DNA of 64,000 bases from Pseudomonas citronellolis (GTDB lineage Bacteria > Pseudomonadota > Gammaproteobacteria > Pseudomonadales > Pseudomonadaceae): positions 1 through 64,000 of the forward strand of contig NZ_JARJLT010000343.1 in assembly GCF_029335315.1 (NCBI RefSeq), given 5' to 3'. Both the position numbers and the translations under genes were made by a program. The notes under the pieces are model-generated. The model did no database searches and was not told the DNA's origin. It saw only the letters and a program-made list of their open reading frames with translations. How positions within the stretch are numbered: the first letter of the stretch is position 1; each line of letters begins with the position of its first letter. Shown here one piece after another: positions 42,707-51,157 of this stretch.

Positions 42707-43570
42707 ATGCAAGCCATCCGCAGCATTCTCGTAGTAGTGGACCCCGACCAGCCCGACGGCCTGGCGCTCAAGCGCGCCAAGCTGATCGCCAGCGTCACCC
42801 AATCCCACCTGCACCTGCTGGCCTGCGCGAAGCAGGGCGACGCCAGCGCCCGCCTCGAGGAGCTGACCGCCAGCCTGCGCGAGGAAGGCTACAGCAGCAG
42901 CTGCCGGCAGGCCTGGCACGACAACCTGCACACCAGCATCATCACCGAACAGCAGGCCGAGGGCTGCGGCCTGGTGGTCAAGCAGCACGTGCCGGACAGC
43001 CCGCTGAAGAAAGCGCTGCTCACTCCGGACGACTGGAAACTGCTGCGCTACTGCCCATCCCCGGTGCTGCTGGTGAAGAGCGCGGCGCCCTGGGCCGGGC
43101 GCACAATTCTGGCGGCGGTCGATGTCGGCAACAACGACGCGGAGCACCGCGCGCTGCACGCCAGCATCGTCAGCCACGCCTACGACATCGCCGGGCTGAC
43201 CCACGGACAGCTGCACGTAATCAGCGCCCACCCCTCGCCGATGCTCTCGGCGGCCGACCCGTCCTTCCAGCTCAGCGAAACCATCGAGGCCCGCTACCGC
43301 GAGGCGTGCAAGGCGTTCCAGGCCGAGTACGGGGTGGACGACGAACACCTGCACATCGAGGAAGGCCCAGCGGACGTACTCATCCCGCGCACCGCGCACC
43401 AGCTGGAAGCGGCGGTGACGGTGATCGGCACCGTGGCGCGCACCGGCTTCTCCGGCGCGCTGATCGGCAACACCGCCGAAGTGGTGCTCGACGCCCTGGA
43501 GAGCGACGTGCTGGTACTCAAGCCGGACGAGGTCATCGCCCACCTCGAGGAGCTGGCGGCGAAGGTCTGA
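42707..43570 (+). CDS. Universal stress protein, tandem Usp domains
   Basis: A 287-residue protein with two Usp folds. The first opens MQAIRSILVVVDPDQPDGLALKRA, the second GRTILAAVDVGNNDAEHRAL and ends VIGTVARTGFSGALIGNTAEVVLDALESDVLVL, with a G-x2-G-x9-GN-like nucleotide site. Such tandem proteins help P. aeruginosa survive anaerobic energy stress. AGGGAG is six bases before ATG 42707. The upstream box argues for oxygen-limited induction. Confidence 0.9.
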   Translation: MQAIRSILVVVDPDQPDGLALKRAKLIASVTQSHLHLLACAKQGDASARLEELTASLREEGYSSSCRQAWHDNLHTSIITEQQAEGCGLVVKQHVPDSPLKKALLTPDDWKLLRYCPSPVLLVKSAAPWAGRTILAAVDVGNNDAEHRALHASIVSHAYDIAGLTHGQLHVISAHPSPMLSAADPSFQLSETIEARYREACKAFQAEYGVDDEHLHIEEGPADVLIPRTAHQLEAAVTVIGTVARTGFSGALIGNTAEVVLDALESDVLVLKPDEVIAHLEELAAKV

Positions 43571-43571
43571 C

Positions 43572-44795
43572 CTAGGCGGCGGCGCCCGCCTCCAGCAACG
43601 CCCGCAGGCGGAGCCCCTCCGCCTTGCGGCAACCCACGTGCACCCGCTCCAGGCCGAGCCAGTCGGCCATCTCGCGCAACTGCCCGGCCAGCGCGCGCAG
43701 CCCTTCTTCGCCCAGCGGCAATTGCTCCTCGTGTACCGCATGCACGGCCAGGCGCCCGGCCGCCCGCTCGGCGCGCAGGTCGATACGCGCCGCGAGGCGT
43801 TCGTCGTACAGGAACGGCAGCACGTAGTAGCCATAGACCCGTTTGTGCTGCGGCGTGTAGATCTCCAGGCGGTAGCGGAAGTCGAACAGCCGCTCGGTGC
43901 GCGCGCGCTCCCAGACCAACGAGTCGAAGGGCGACAGCAGCGCGCTGGCCTTCACCTTGCGCGGCAACAGCGGCTCGCCGGCGACGTAGGCCGACTGCGA
44001 CCAACCCTGCACCGCCACCTCACGCAACGCGCCCTCCTCCACCAACTCGGCCAGGCGCGCCTTGCTGTCGGCCGGGTCCAGGCGGAAGTAGTCGCGCAGG
44101 TCGGTCTCGCTGGCCACGCCCAGCGCGTTGGCGGCGTGCAGCAGCAGGCCGCGCTGGGCCTGCTCGGCGTCGGGCTCCGGCTGCGCCAGCAGGGCCGCCG
44201 GCAGCACGCGCTCGGGCAGGTCGTAGAGCCGTTCGAAACCACGGCGCCCGGCCACGGTCACCTCGCCGGCGGCGAACAACCATTCCAGCGCGTGTTTCTC
44301 GTCGCTCCAGTCCCACCAGGGCCCGGCGCGTTCGCTGCGCGTGGTGAGGCTGCCGGCGCCCAGCGCCCCTTGCTCGCGCACCGCCTGCAGCACCCGTTCG
44401 AGCACCTCGCGGTGCTCTTCGCCGAAGCGCGCCAGCTGCTTGTAGATACCCTGCCCCGCCGCCGCCCGACGCATGCGCCAGCGCATCAGCGGGTACAGCT
44501 CCAGCGGCAGCAACGAAGCCTCGTGGCCCCAGTATTCGAACATGCGCCGGTGCCGCCCGGCGCTCCAGGCGGCCTCGTCCAGCAGCGCCTGGGAGTAGTT
44601 GCCCAGGCGCGAGAACAGCGGCAGGTAGTGCGAGCGCACCAGCGCGTTGACCGAGTCGATCTGCACCACGCCCAGGCGCTCCAGCACCTGCTGCAGGTGC
44701 CGGCGCTGCACCTGCGCGCGCGGCTTGCGGGCGGCGAAACCCTGGGCCGCGAGGGCCAGGCGCCGGGCTTGCTTGAGGGACAGGCTATCGGTCAT
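43572..44795 (-). CDS. YcaQ-type winged-helix DNA glycosylase
   Basis: A 407-residue HTH_42 protein. Tandem winged helices and a beta-rich C-terminal part match E. coli YcaQ (AlkX), which unhooks DNA interstrand crosslinks and removes bulky N7 adducts. The Q-hydrophobic-D motif of the YcaQ subgroup is present in VVQIDSVNALVRSHYLPLFSR. It lies one base from the convergent stress gene and 60 bases after the DUF3291 gene. Confidence 0.85.
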   Translation of the reverse strand: MTDSLSLKQARRLALAAQGFAARKPRAQVQRRHLQQVLERLGVVQIDSVNALVRSHYLPLFSRLGNYSQALLDEAAWSAGRHRRMFEYWGHEASLLPLELYPLMRWRMRRAAAGQGIYKQLARFGEEHREVLERVLQAVREQGALGAGSLTTRSERAGPWWDWSDEKHALEWLFAAGEVTVAGRRGFERLYDLPERVLPAALLAQPEPDAEQAQRGLLLHAANALGVASETDLRDYFRLDPADSKARLAELVEEGALREVAVQGWSQSAYVAGEPLLPRKVKASALLSPFDSLVWERARTERLFDFRYRLEIYTPQHKRVYGYYVLPFLYDERLAARIDLRAERAAGRLAVHAVHEEQLPLGEEGLRALAGQLREMADWLGLERVHVGCRKAEGLRLRALLEAGAAA

Positions 44796-44855
44796 GCGGC
44801 GCGCTTCCTCGGCGGATCGAGGTTCGATCCTACGCCAAAGCCGCCAGCGCTGGCA

Positions 44856-45326
44856 TCAAACGGACAAGGCTGCGGCGACGGGGGCGGGAAATGGCCGGGC
44901 GATGTTGAACGCTTCGGCGCTCGGCCCGCGCTCTTCGAGGCGTCGCAAGGCAGCCTGGGCGTCGGCAAGGGTCGGCAGCTGCCCCGCCGGCAACCACCAG
45001 AGCGCCAAAGTCGGGCCCGGCAGCTTGTCCATCCACTCCTTGCGCCGGCGCAGCACGGCGAGATGCTCGCCGCCATAGACGTAGTCGCGCAGCGCCTCCA
45101 GGGATTCCCAGAGCGACAGGTTGACGATGATCCGCGGATCGGCGAAGGCCTGGATGGCGGTGGCGTCACCGGCCTCGTCCTGCAGGCGCCAGACGAAGCC
45201 GGGGCTGGCTTCGGCGAGGGCGTTCACCGGGGCGAGTTGCTCGACGAAACCGCTCATCTGCGGGTGATCCAGAGCGAACCTGGCCCGGGCTATGTTGACC
45301 TGGGCCAGGTGGTAGCGTTGCGGCAT
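44856..45326 (-). CDS. DUF3291 protein
   Basis: A 156-residue protein with the DUF3291 pattern: YHLAQVNIARARFALDHPQMSGFVEQLAPVNALAEASPGFVWRL near the N-terminus, then VNLSLWESLEALRDYVY. The fold resembles the dimeric alpha-beta barrel of monooxygenase-like proteins, but catalysis is unproven. AAGGA precedes ATG 45326 by six bases; a longer reading is not supported. Confidence 0.85.
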   Translation of the reverse strand: MPQRYHLAQVNIARARFALDHPQMSGFVEQLAPVNALAEASPGFVWRLQDEAGDATAIQAFADPRIIVNLSLWESLEALRDYVYGGEHLAVLRRRKEWMDKLPGPTLALWWLPAGQLPTLADAQAALRRLEERGPSAEAFNIARPFPAPVAAALSV

Positions 45327-45345
45327 GAGCTGTCCTTGGCGCGCA

Positions 45346-45579
45346 TCAGCGACGCAGATGGTCGATCCAGAAGGGTTTCTCGGCTTCCTGCAGGATGTCG
45401 GCGCGGCTGAGGCCGATATCCTTGAGCGCCGAGTCACTGAGGCTGGCCAGCTGTTCGCGCTGCCGCGCCAGTTCCCGCCAGCGCCGGATGCGCATCAGCG
45501 CCAGGCGCCAGATCGGCGCGCCGGGGTGCAGCCAGTCACGTACCAGGGGTGCCGCTACGAATCCGAATTGAGCTTTCAT
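45346..45579 (-). CDS. DUF1127 (YjiS-like) small protein
   Basis: A 77-residue basic protein with the DUF1127 core RIRRWRELARQREQLASLSDSALKDIGLSRADIL. Small DUF1127 proteins are linked to phosphate, RNA turnover or stress regulation in proteobacteria. GGAGG precedes ATG 45579. It is divergent from a LysR gene 97 bases away, which probably controls it and the downstream DUF3291 gene. Confidence 0.88.
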   Translation of the reverse strand: MKAQFGFVAAPLVRDWLHPGAPIWRLALMRIRRWRELARQREQLASLSDSALKDIGLSRADILQEAEKPFWIDHLRR

Positions 45580-45676
45580 GGTGCCGTCCTCCCTGTGGGG
45601 TTGGCGCCAGTCTCGCGCCGGGCGTAAGATCAATCCAACGAATCATTCTTATGCATCCCATCTCGGAGATTGATGT

Positions 45677-46531
45677 ATGAGCAGCTTCCCCAGCATCGAC
45701 AGCGAACTGCTGCGCACCTTCGTCGCCATCGCCGACCACGGCGGTTTCACCCGCGCCGCCGAGATGGTCAACCGCACCCAGTCGGCGGTGAGCATGCAGA
45801 TGAAGCGCCTGGAGGAAGACGTGCTCGAACGCACCCTGTTCGAGCGCGATGGCCGCCAGGTGCGCCTCACCCCCGAGGGCCAGGTGCTGCTGGGCTACGC
45901 GCGGCGCATCCTGCGGCTGCAGGGCGAGGTGTTCAACACCCTGCGCCAGCCGCACATGGTCGGCGCGGTGCGCATCGGCACCCCGGACGACTACGTGATG
46001 CGCTTCCTGCCGGAGATCCTCTCGCGCTTCGCCCAGGCCTACCCGCTGGTGCAAGTGGAAGTGCATTGCGAGACCTCGTCGCAACTGCTCACCCGCAACG
46101 ACCTGGACCTGACCATCGTCACCCGCGAACCGGGCACCGAGATCGGCCAGCTACTGCGCCAGGAGCCATTCGTCTGGATGGCCGCGGAAAGCTTCTGTCC
46201 GCAGGAGCAGCGCCCGCTGCCACTGGCGATGTTCAACACCAGCTGCTTCTGCCGAGCCTGGGCCTGCAACGCCCTCGAAGCCCTGGAGATCGACTACCGC
46301 ATCGCCTACAGCAGCCCCAGCCTGTCGGCGCTGTTCGCCGTGGCCAGCGCGGGCCTGGCGGTCACCGCGCAGCTGCGCAGCCTGCTGACCGGCAACCTGC
46401 GCATCATCGGCGAGGAAGAAGGCCTGCCGACGCTGCCCTCGGCGAGCATCGTGCTGCTGCGCAATCCGCCGCGGCAGTCGCCGATCACCGACAAGCTGGC
46501 CGAATACATCGTCGAAGGTTTCGGTGGCTGA
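45677..46531 (+). CDS. LysR-family regulator, LrhA/HexA-like
   Basis: A 284-residue LTTR. The helix-turn-helix is in LLRTFVAIADHGGFTRAAEMVNRTQSAVSMQMKRLEEDV, followed by an effector domain with cysteine-rich FNTSCFCRAWACNALEAL. The opening resembles LrhA/HexA/PecT motility and virulence regulators. It faces the DUF1127 gene; a loose repeat TAAGA/TCTTA lies between them. The target cannot be fixed from sequence. Confidence 0.88.
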   Translation: MSSFPSIDSELLRTFVAIADHGGFTRAAEMVNRTQSAVSMQMKRLEEDVLERTLFERDGRQVRLTPEGQVLLGYARRILRLQGEVFNTLRQPHMVGAVRIGTPDDYVMRFLPEILSRFAQAYPLVQVEVHCETSSQLLTRNDLDLTIVTREPGTEIGQLLRQEPFVWMAAESFCPQEQRPLPLAMFNTSCFCRAWACNALEALEIDYRIAYSSPSLSALFAVASAGLAVTAQLRSLLTGNLRIIGEEEGLPTLPSASIVLLRNPPRQSPITDKLAEYIVEGFGG

Positions 46532-46537
46532 GGGGCG

Positions 46538-47278
46538 TCACTGACGCATCAGGAGCAGCGCGCAAACCACCAGGAACAAGCTGAAGGCCATGCGCAGGGC
46601 GCGCTCGGGCAAGGCGTGCGCCAGCTTCACCCCCCAGGAAATGCTCAGCAAGCCACCAGCCGCGAGGCAGGCGCCGATGCGCCAGTCGACGTGCCCGTGC
46701 AGCGCATAGGTGCCCAGCGCCACCGCCGTGCTGGGCGCGGCCAGGGACAACGCCAGACCCTGCGCCACCACCTGGCTGAAGCCGAACAGCGAGGTCAGCA
46801 CAGGCGTAGCCAGCACCCCGCCGCCCACGCCGAAGAGCCCGCCCAGGGAGCCGGCACCGAGACCCAGCGCGGCGAACCAGGGTAGCCCCGGCGCGCTTTC
46901 CCGGGGCCGCTCGGCGAAACGCTGGCGCAGCAGCAGGTACACGGCCAGGGCCAGCAGAAACACCACGAAGGCCGTGCGCATGTGCGCCGCGTCGATGCGC
47001 AGCGCCAGGCTGGAAGCGAGGAAGGCGCAGAGCAGGCCGGTCACCGCCAGCACCGCCGCCCGCGCCGGGTCGATACGGTTGCGCCGGTGGTAGCTGCGCA
47101 AGGCCAGGAAGGCGTTGGGCACCACCATCACCAGCGCCGTGCCCTGGGCCAGTTGCTGGTCGAGGCCGAACAGCACGCCCAGCGCGGGAATCGCCAGCAG
47201 CCCGCCGCCGATGCCGAACAGGCCGCCGAGGCAACCCAGCACCAGCCCAAGAAGAAAATCCAAGCCCATTTCCAGCAT
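46538..47278 (-). CDS. TauE/SafE-family permease (sulfite/organosulfur exporter type)
   Basis: A 246-residue membrane protein with two DUF81 repeats, each holding a Gly-rich GG(L/V)FG(I/V)GGG motif: LGGLFGIGGGLLAIPAL near the start and LGGLFGVGGGVLATPVL at about 150. Family members export sulfite, sulfoacetate or related anions. GGAGG sits five bases before ATG 47278. It is divergent from a LysR gene and separated by a perfect 12-bp inverted repeat. Confidence 0.88.
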   Translation of the reverse strand: MLEMGLDFLLGLVLGCLGGLFGIGGGLLAIPALGVLFGLDQQLAQGTALVMVVPNAFLALRSYHRRNRIDPARAAVLAVTGLLCAFLASSLALRIDAAHMRTAFVVFLLALAVYLLLRQRFAERPRESAPGLPWFAALGLGAGSLGGLFGVGGGVLATPVLTSLFGFSQVVAQGLALSLAAPSTAVALGTYALHGHVDWRIGACLAAGGLLSISWGVKLAHALPERALRMAFSLFLVVCALLLMRQ

Positions 47279-47327
47279 GCGTACCTCCAGCATTCGGACG
47301 CCATGCTAGAAAACCGTCGCTGGATGG

Positions 47328-47362
47328 GAAACGCAAAGCCCAGCACAATAGCTTTGCGTTTC
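47328..47362. promoter_or_regulatory. Perfect 12-bp inverted repeat, probable LysR operator
   Basis: GAAACGCAAAGC (47328-47339) and GCTTTGCGTTTC (47351-47362) flank 11 bases. It lies between the divergent TauE/SafE permease and LysR genes, 18 bases before the LysR start. Confidence 0.75.
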
Positions 47363-47379
47363 AAGCACAGGTATTTGCC

Positions 47380-48351
47380 ATGACTCCGACCGCCCTGGAA
47401 GACCAGCTGGACCTGTTCCTCGACGTGCTCGACAGCGGCAGCTTTTCCGCCGCCGCCCGCCTGCGCCAGCTCACCCCGTCGGCGGTGGCGCGGCGCATGG
47501 ACGCCCTCGAGCAAGGCCTGGGCAGCCCGCTGCTGGCGCGCACCACCCACGCGGTACGCGCCACCCCGGCCGGCCTGGCCTTCGCCGAACGCGCGCGGCG
47601 CATCGTCGAGGAACTGCGCCAGGCCCGCGCCGAGGCGGTGTCGCTGAGCACCGCCCCGGAAGGCCTGATCCGCATCGACGCGCCGGTGCCGTTCGGCCGC
47701 CGCCACCTGGCGCCGGCCCTGGCCGACTTCCTGCGGCTCAATCCCGGACTGGACGTGCAGCTGCGCCTGATCGACAGCTTCACCGACCAGCAGGGCGACA
47801 ACCTCGGCCAGGTCGACCTGGTGCTGCGCATCGGCCCGCTGCCCGACAGCCGCCTGGTGGGAACCCTGCTCGCGCCCATGCGGCGTATCGTCTGCGCCAG
47901 CCCCGACTACCTGGCCCGGCATGGCCGGCCGACGTCGCCCCGGCAGCTGCCCGAGCACGTCGGCCTCGACTGGGAAGGCCTGGCGCCGCCGCTGGTCTGG
48001 CGTTTCGCTGTCGACGGGCGCCTGCAGCACCTGCGTCCCCGGCGCCTGCGGCTGACCACCAACAATGGCGAGACGCTGGTCGAAGGCGCCTTGCAGGGCC
48101 TGGGCCTGGCGCACCTGCCAACCTGGATGTGCAGCGAGTACCTGGTGCGCGGTGAACTGCTGCCATTGTTCTGCGAGCAGGGCCTGCCGGAGCCCGAGCC
48201 CGGCGGGATCCACGCTCTGCGCCTGGAGCGCGGCCCCCACCCGCGCAGCCAGCGCCTGCTGGCGTTCCTCGCCCAGCGCTTCGGCTTCCCGCCGCCCTGG
48301 GATCGCGACCTGGCGGAGCATCTCGGACAGGCGCAACTGGCCAAGAAATAG
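47380..48351 (+). CDS. LysR-family transcriptional regulator
   Basis: A 323-residue LTTR, slightly longer than usual at the C-terminus. The DNA-binding domain is EDQLDLFLDVLDSGSFSAAARLRQLTPSAVARRMDALEQGLGSPLL; this subgroup often controls a divergent transporter. It probably binds the 12-bp inverted repeat just upstream and controls the TauE/SafE permease. The ligand is unknown. Confidence 0.9.
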   Translation: MTPTALEDQLDLFLDVLDSGSFSAAARLRQLTPSAVARRMDALEQGLGSPLLARTTHAVRATPAGLAFAERARRIVEELRQARAEAVSLSTAPEGLIRIDAPVPFGRRHLAPALADFLRLNPGLDVQLRLIDSFTDQQGDNLGQVDLVLRIGPLPDSRLVGTLLAPMRRIVCASPDYLARHGRPTSPRQLPEHVGLDWEGLAPPLVWRFAVDGRLQHLRPRRLRLTTNNGETLVEGALQGLGLAHLPTWMCSEYLVRGELLPLFCEQGLPEPEPGGIHALRLERGPHPRSQRLLAFLAQRFGFPPPWDRDLAEHLGQAQLAKK

Positions 48352-48367
48352 CCAGCGCGCTAAATTA

Positions 48368-48376
48368 ATGTGCAAT
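48368..48376. promoter_or_regulatory. Redox-operator half-site upstream of ohrR
   Basis: ATGTGCAAT lies 21 bases before ohrR. Its TGTGCAAT core occurs within the palindrome before gpx-ospR on the opposite strand. It may be a binding half-site for OhrR or OspR. Confidence 0.4.
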
Positions 48377-48396
48377 CACCTATTCCGGAGGCCGCC

Positions 48397-48849
48397 ATGA
48401 ACTCCCCCCTGGCCAACTGCGAAGCGCTCAAGCTCGACAACCAGCTGTGCTTCGCCCTGTACTCCACCTCGCTGCAGATGACCAAGGTCTACAAGCCGTT
48501 GCTGCAGGCATTGGGCCTGACCTACCCGCAGTACATCGCCATGCTGGTGCTATGGGAGCAGGACGGCATCACCGTCGGCGAGATCAGCTCGCGCATGCTC
48601 ACCGACCCCGGCTCCCTCACCCCGCTGCTCAAGCGCCTGGAAGGCGAAGGCCTGATCACTCGCACGCGCAGCGCCAGCGACGAGCGCGTGGTGGAACTGC
48701 GTCTCACCGACAAAGGTCGCGACCTGCGCCAGCAGGCCGAGAGCATTCCCGCCTGCATCCTCACCGCCAGCGGGCTCGACCTGGAACAGCTGGGCGAGCT
48801 GAAGAAAGAGCTGGTGGGCCTGCGCGGCAGCCTGCAAGGCTCGAACTAG
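48397..48849 (+). CDS. ohrR: Organic hydroperoxide resistance regulator OhrR
   Basis: A 150-residue MarR-family sensor. The reactive cysteine is in LDNQLCFALYSTSLQM; winged-helix residues include [43 protein letters not shown]. It represses ohr until organic peroxides oxidise the cysteine. CGGAG six bases upstream sets ATG 48397. It is closely related to ospR at 20628. Confidence 0.93.
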   Translation: MNSPLANCEALKLDNQLCFALYSTSLQMTKVYKPLLQALGLTYPQYIAMLVLWEQDGITVGEISSRMLTDPGSLTPLLKRLEGEGLITRTRSASDERVVELRLTDKGRDLRQQAESIPACILTASGLDLEQLGELKKELVGLRGSLQGSN

Positions 48850-48902
48850 GCGCTTATTCCCGAATTCGCACAGATTTATCGCGAATTCTTCCGACAAATA
48901 TC

Positions 48903-48931
48903 TTGCGCACAAAATAACTCGGCACTAATCT
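48903..48931 (+). promoter_or_regulatory. Possible ohr promoter with overlapping redox operator motif
   Basis: TTGCGC (48903-48908), 17 bases, TAATCT. The -35 lies within TTGCGCACAA, which resembles the core of the gpx-ospR palindrome (TTGCACACAA). The -10 is weak. Confidence 0.4.
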
Positions 48932-48996
48932 CTGCCTCACGCACTTACTTATCGCGCAAAACATTAACGAGCAAACAGAATCCCGGAGAGACCGCC

Positions 48997-49425
48997 ATGC
49001 AAACCATCAAAGCCCTCTACACCGCCACCGCTACCGCCACCGGAGGCCGTGACGGCCGCGCCATCTCCTCCGACGGCATCCTCGACGTGAAGCTGAGCAC
49101 CCCGCGCGAACTGGGCGGCCAGGGCGGCAACGCGACCAACCCCGAACAACTGTTCGCCGCCGGCTACTCGGCCTGCTTCATCGGCGCCCTGAAATTCGTC
49201 GCCGGCCAGAGCAAGCGCCAGCTTCCCGCCGACGCCTCGATCACCGGCAAGGTCGGCATCGGGCAGATTCCCGGCGGCTTCGGCCTGGAAGTGGAACTGA
49301 ACATCAGCCTGCCGGGCCTGGACCGCGCCGTCGCCGAAGAGCTGGTCGCCGCGGCCCACCAGGTCTGCCCGTACTCCAACGCCACTCGCGGCAATATCGA
49401 CGTGCGCCTGAACGTCGCCGTCTGA
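48997..49425 (+). CDS. ohr: Organic hydroperoxide resistance protein Ohr
   Basis: A 142-residue OsmC-fold thiol peroxidase that reduces fatty-acid and tert-butyl-type hydroperoxides using lipoylated proteins. Both catalytic cysteines are present, in [10 protein letters not shown] and [11 protein letters not shown], as is the arginine in [13 protein letters not shown] precedes the start. It is separated from ohrR by 147 bases with operator-like sequence. Confidence 0.96.
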   Translation: MQTIKALYTATATATGGRDGRAISSDGILDVKLSTPRELGGQGGNATNPEQLFAAGYSACFIGALKFVAGQSKRQLPADASITGKVGIGQIPGGFGLEVELNISLPGLDRAVAEELVAAAHQVCPYSNATRGNIDVRLNVAV

Positions 49426-49454
49426 CCCCACCCTCGCCCACGGAGAACATGCAC

Positions 49455-50474
49455 ATGAAAGCGTTCGGCAAGACTCTGCTCGGCAGCCTGCTGGCCCTGG
49501 CCATCGGCAACGCCTTCGGCGCCGGCAGCCCCGGCGTCCAGCACGATACCCAGGCGTTCCTCGAAGTCCTGGAAGCCGGCGGCGGCAAGCCCCTGGAAAC
49601 CCTCGCGCCGAAAGACGCCCGCGCGGTCCTGACCGGCGCCCAGGCCTCGGTCAAGGTCGACCTGTCCGGCACCACGATCAGCGAGAAGACCATCCAGGCC
49701 GACGGCCAGCGCATCAAGCTGACCATCGTCCGCCCGGCCAACGCCAAGGGCAGCCTGCCGGTGTTCATGTTCTTCCATGGCGGCGGCTGGGTGCTGGGCG
49801 ACTATCCGACCCACGCCCGGCTGATCCACGACCTGGTGATCAGCTCCGGCGCGGCGGCGGTCTACGTCGACTACACGCCCTCCCCCGAGGCGCACTACCC
49901 GGTAGCCATCAACCAGGCCTACGCGGCGACGAAATGGGTGGCCGAACACGGCAAGGACATCGACGTCGACGGCACACGCCTGGCGGTGGCCGGCAACAGC
50001 GTCGGCGGCAACATGGCCGCGGTGGTCGCGCTGATGGCCAAGGACAAGGGCACGCCCAAGCTGCGCTTCCAGGCCCTGCTCTGGCCGGTGACCGACGCCA
50101 GCTTCGAGACCGCCTCGTACAACCAGTTCGCCCAGGGCCACTTCCTCACCAAGCCGATGATGCAGTGGTTCTGGAACAGCTACACCACCGACCCGAAACA
50201 GCGCGCCGAGATCTATGCCTCGCCGCTGCGCGCTACCAGCGCACAGTTGCAGGGCCTGCCGCCGGCGCTGGTGCAGACCGCCGAGTTCGACGTGCTGCGC
50301 GACGAAGGCGAAGCCTACGCCCGCAAGCTCGACGCCGCCGGCGTGGCGGTCACCGCCGTGCGCTACAACGGCATGATCCACGACTACGGCCTGCTCAACC
50401 CGCTGGCCCAGGTCCCCGCCGTGCAGGCCGCCCTGCGCCAGGCCGGGGAAGAGTTGAAGGTGCACCTGAAATAA
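49455..50474 (+). CDS. Exported alpha/beta hydrolase, hormone-sensitive lipase family
   Basis: About 339 residues with a signal peptide (MKAFGKTLLGSLLALAIGNAFGAG). The catalytic elements are oxyanion FFHGGGWVLGD, nucleophile serine in GNSVGGN, aspartate in AEFDVLRDEG and histidine in MIHDYGLL. I favoured ATG 49455 for its ribosome-site spacing; 49449 would add two residues. It follows ohr by about 29 bases and may be co-induced by peroxides. The substrate is unknown. Confidence 0.85.
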   Translation: MKAFGKTLLGSLLALAIGNAFGAGSPGVQHDTQAFLEVLEAGGGKPLETLAPKDARAVLTGAQASVKVDLSGTTISEKTIQADGQRIKLTIVRPANAKGSLPVFMFFHGGGWVLGDYPTHARLIHDLVISSGAAAVYVDYTPSPEAHYPVAINQAYAATKWVAEHGKDIDVDGTRLAVAGNSVGGNMAAVVALMAKDKGTPKLRFQALLWPVTDASFETASYNQFAQGHFLTKPMMQWFWNSYTTDPKQRAEIYASPLRATSAQLQGLPPALVQTAEFDVLRDEGEAYARKLDAAGVAVTAVRYNGMIHDYGLLNPLAQVPAVQAALRQAGEELKVHLK

Positions 50475-50504
50475 CACCTTCGGAAAAAACAGTAGGCGGA
50501 AACG

Positions 50505-50533
50505 AAAAAGCCCGGCATCTGCCGGGCTTTTTC
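50505..50533. terminator. Bidirectional terminator between esterase and efp
   Basis: Arms AAAAAGCCCGGCA-type and TGCCGGGCTTTTT with a short loop. Confidence 0.93.
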
Positions 50534-50547
50534 TGTCACACGAAGGC

Positions 50548-51114
50548 TTAGGCCTTGACGCGGGACTTGTACTCGCCGGTGCGGGTATCGATCTCGATGG
50601 AGTCGCCGATTTCGCAGAACGCGGAAACCTGCACCTCGGCACCGTTCTTCAGGCGGGCGGTCTTCATGACCTTGCCGGAAGTGTCGCCACGGACGGCCGG
50701 CTCGGTGTAGACGATTTCACGAACGATGGTGGTCGGCAGTTCGACGGAGATCACCTTGTCGTTGTAGAAGACCGCTTCGCAGACGTCGGTCATGCCGTCT
50801 TCGATGAAGGTCAGCACGCCTTCCAGATCGTCTTTCTCGATCTCGTACTGGTTGAACTCGTTGTCCATGAAGACGTAGAGCGGGTCCGCGAAGTAGGTGT
50901 AGGTCACTTCCTTGCGGTCGAGGATGATCGGCTCCAGCTTGTCGTCGGCCTTGAACACGGTCTCGGTACCGGCGCCGGTCAGCAGGTTCTTCAGCTTCAT
51001 CTTGACGACGGCGCTGTTGCGGCCGGATTTGTTGAACTCGGCCTTCTGGATGACCCAGGGGGCGCCATTGATGTTGGCAACCTGGCCTGCGCGGAACTCT
51101 TGAGCGGTTTTCAT
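50548..51114 (-). CDS. efp: Elongation factor P
   Basis: A 188-residue factor that relieves ribosome stalling at polyproline stretches. The modified residue is an arginine, R32, in [10 protein letters not shown], as in the Pseudomonas/Neisseria EarP system rather than lysine. The three beta-barrel domains are standard. It lies 43 bases after earP on the same strand, so factor and modifier are linked. Confidence 0.97.
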   Translation of the reverse strand: MKTAQEFRAGQVANINGAPWVIQKAEFNKSGRNSAVVKMKLKNLLTGAGTETVFKADDKLEPIILDRKEVTYTYFADPLYVFMDNEFNQYEIEKDDLEGVLTFIEDGMTDVCEAVFYNDKVISVELPTTIVREIVYTEPAVRGDTSGKVMKTARLKNGAEVQVSAFCEIGDSIEIDTRTGEYKSRVKA

Positions 51115-51157
51115 ACGAATATCCGATTTGGATGGGTGACAAAAAACAGGGGACGTA

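Noticed and set aside
49449-49454. An upstream ATG for the exported esterase
   Set aside because: Its spacing to GGAG is only three bases; the ATG six bases later has nine and begins a clean signal peptide.
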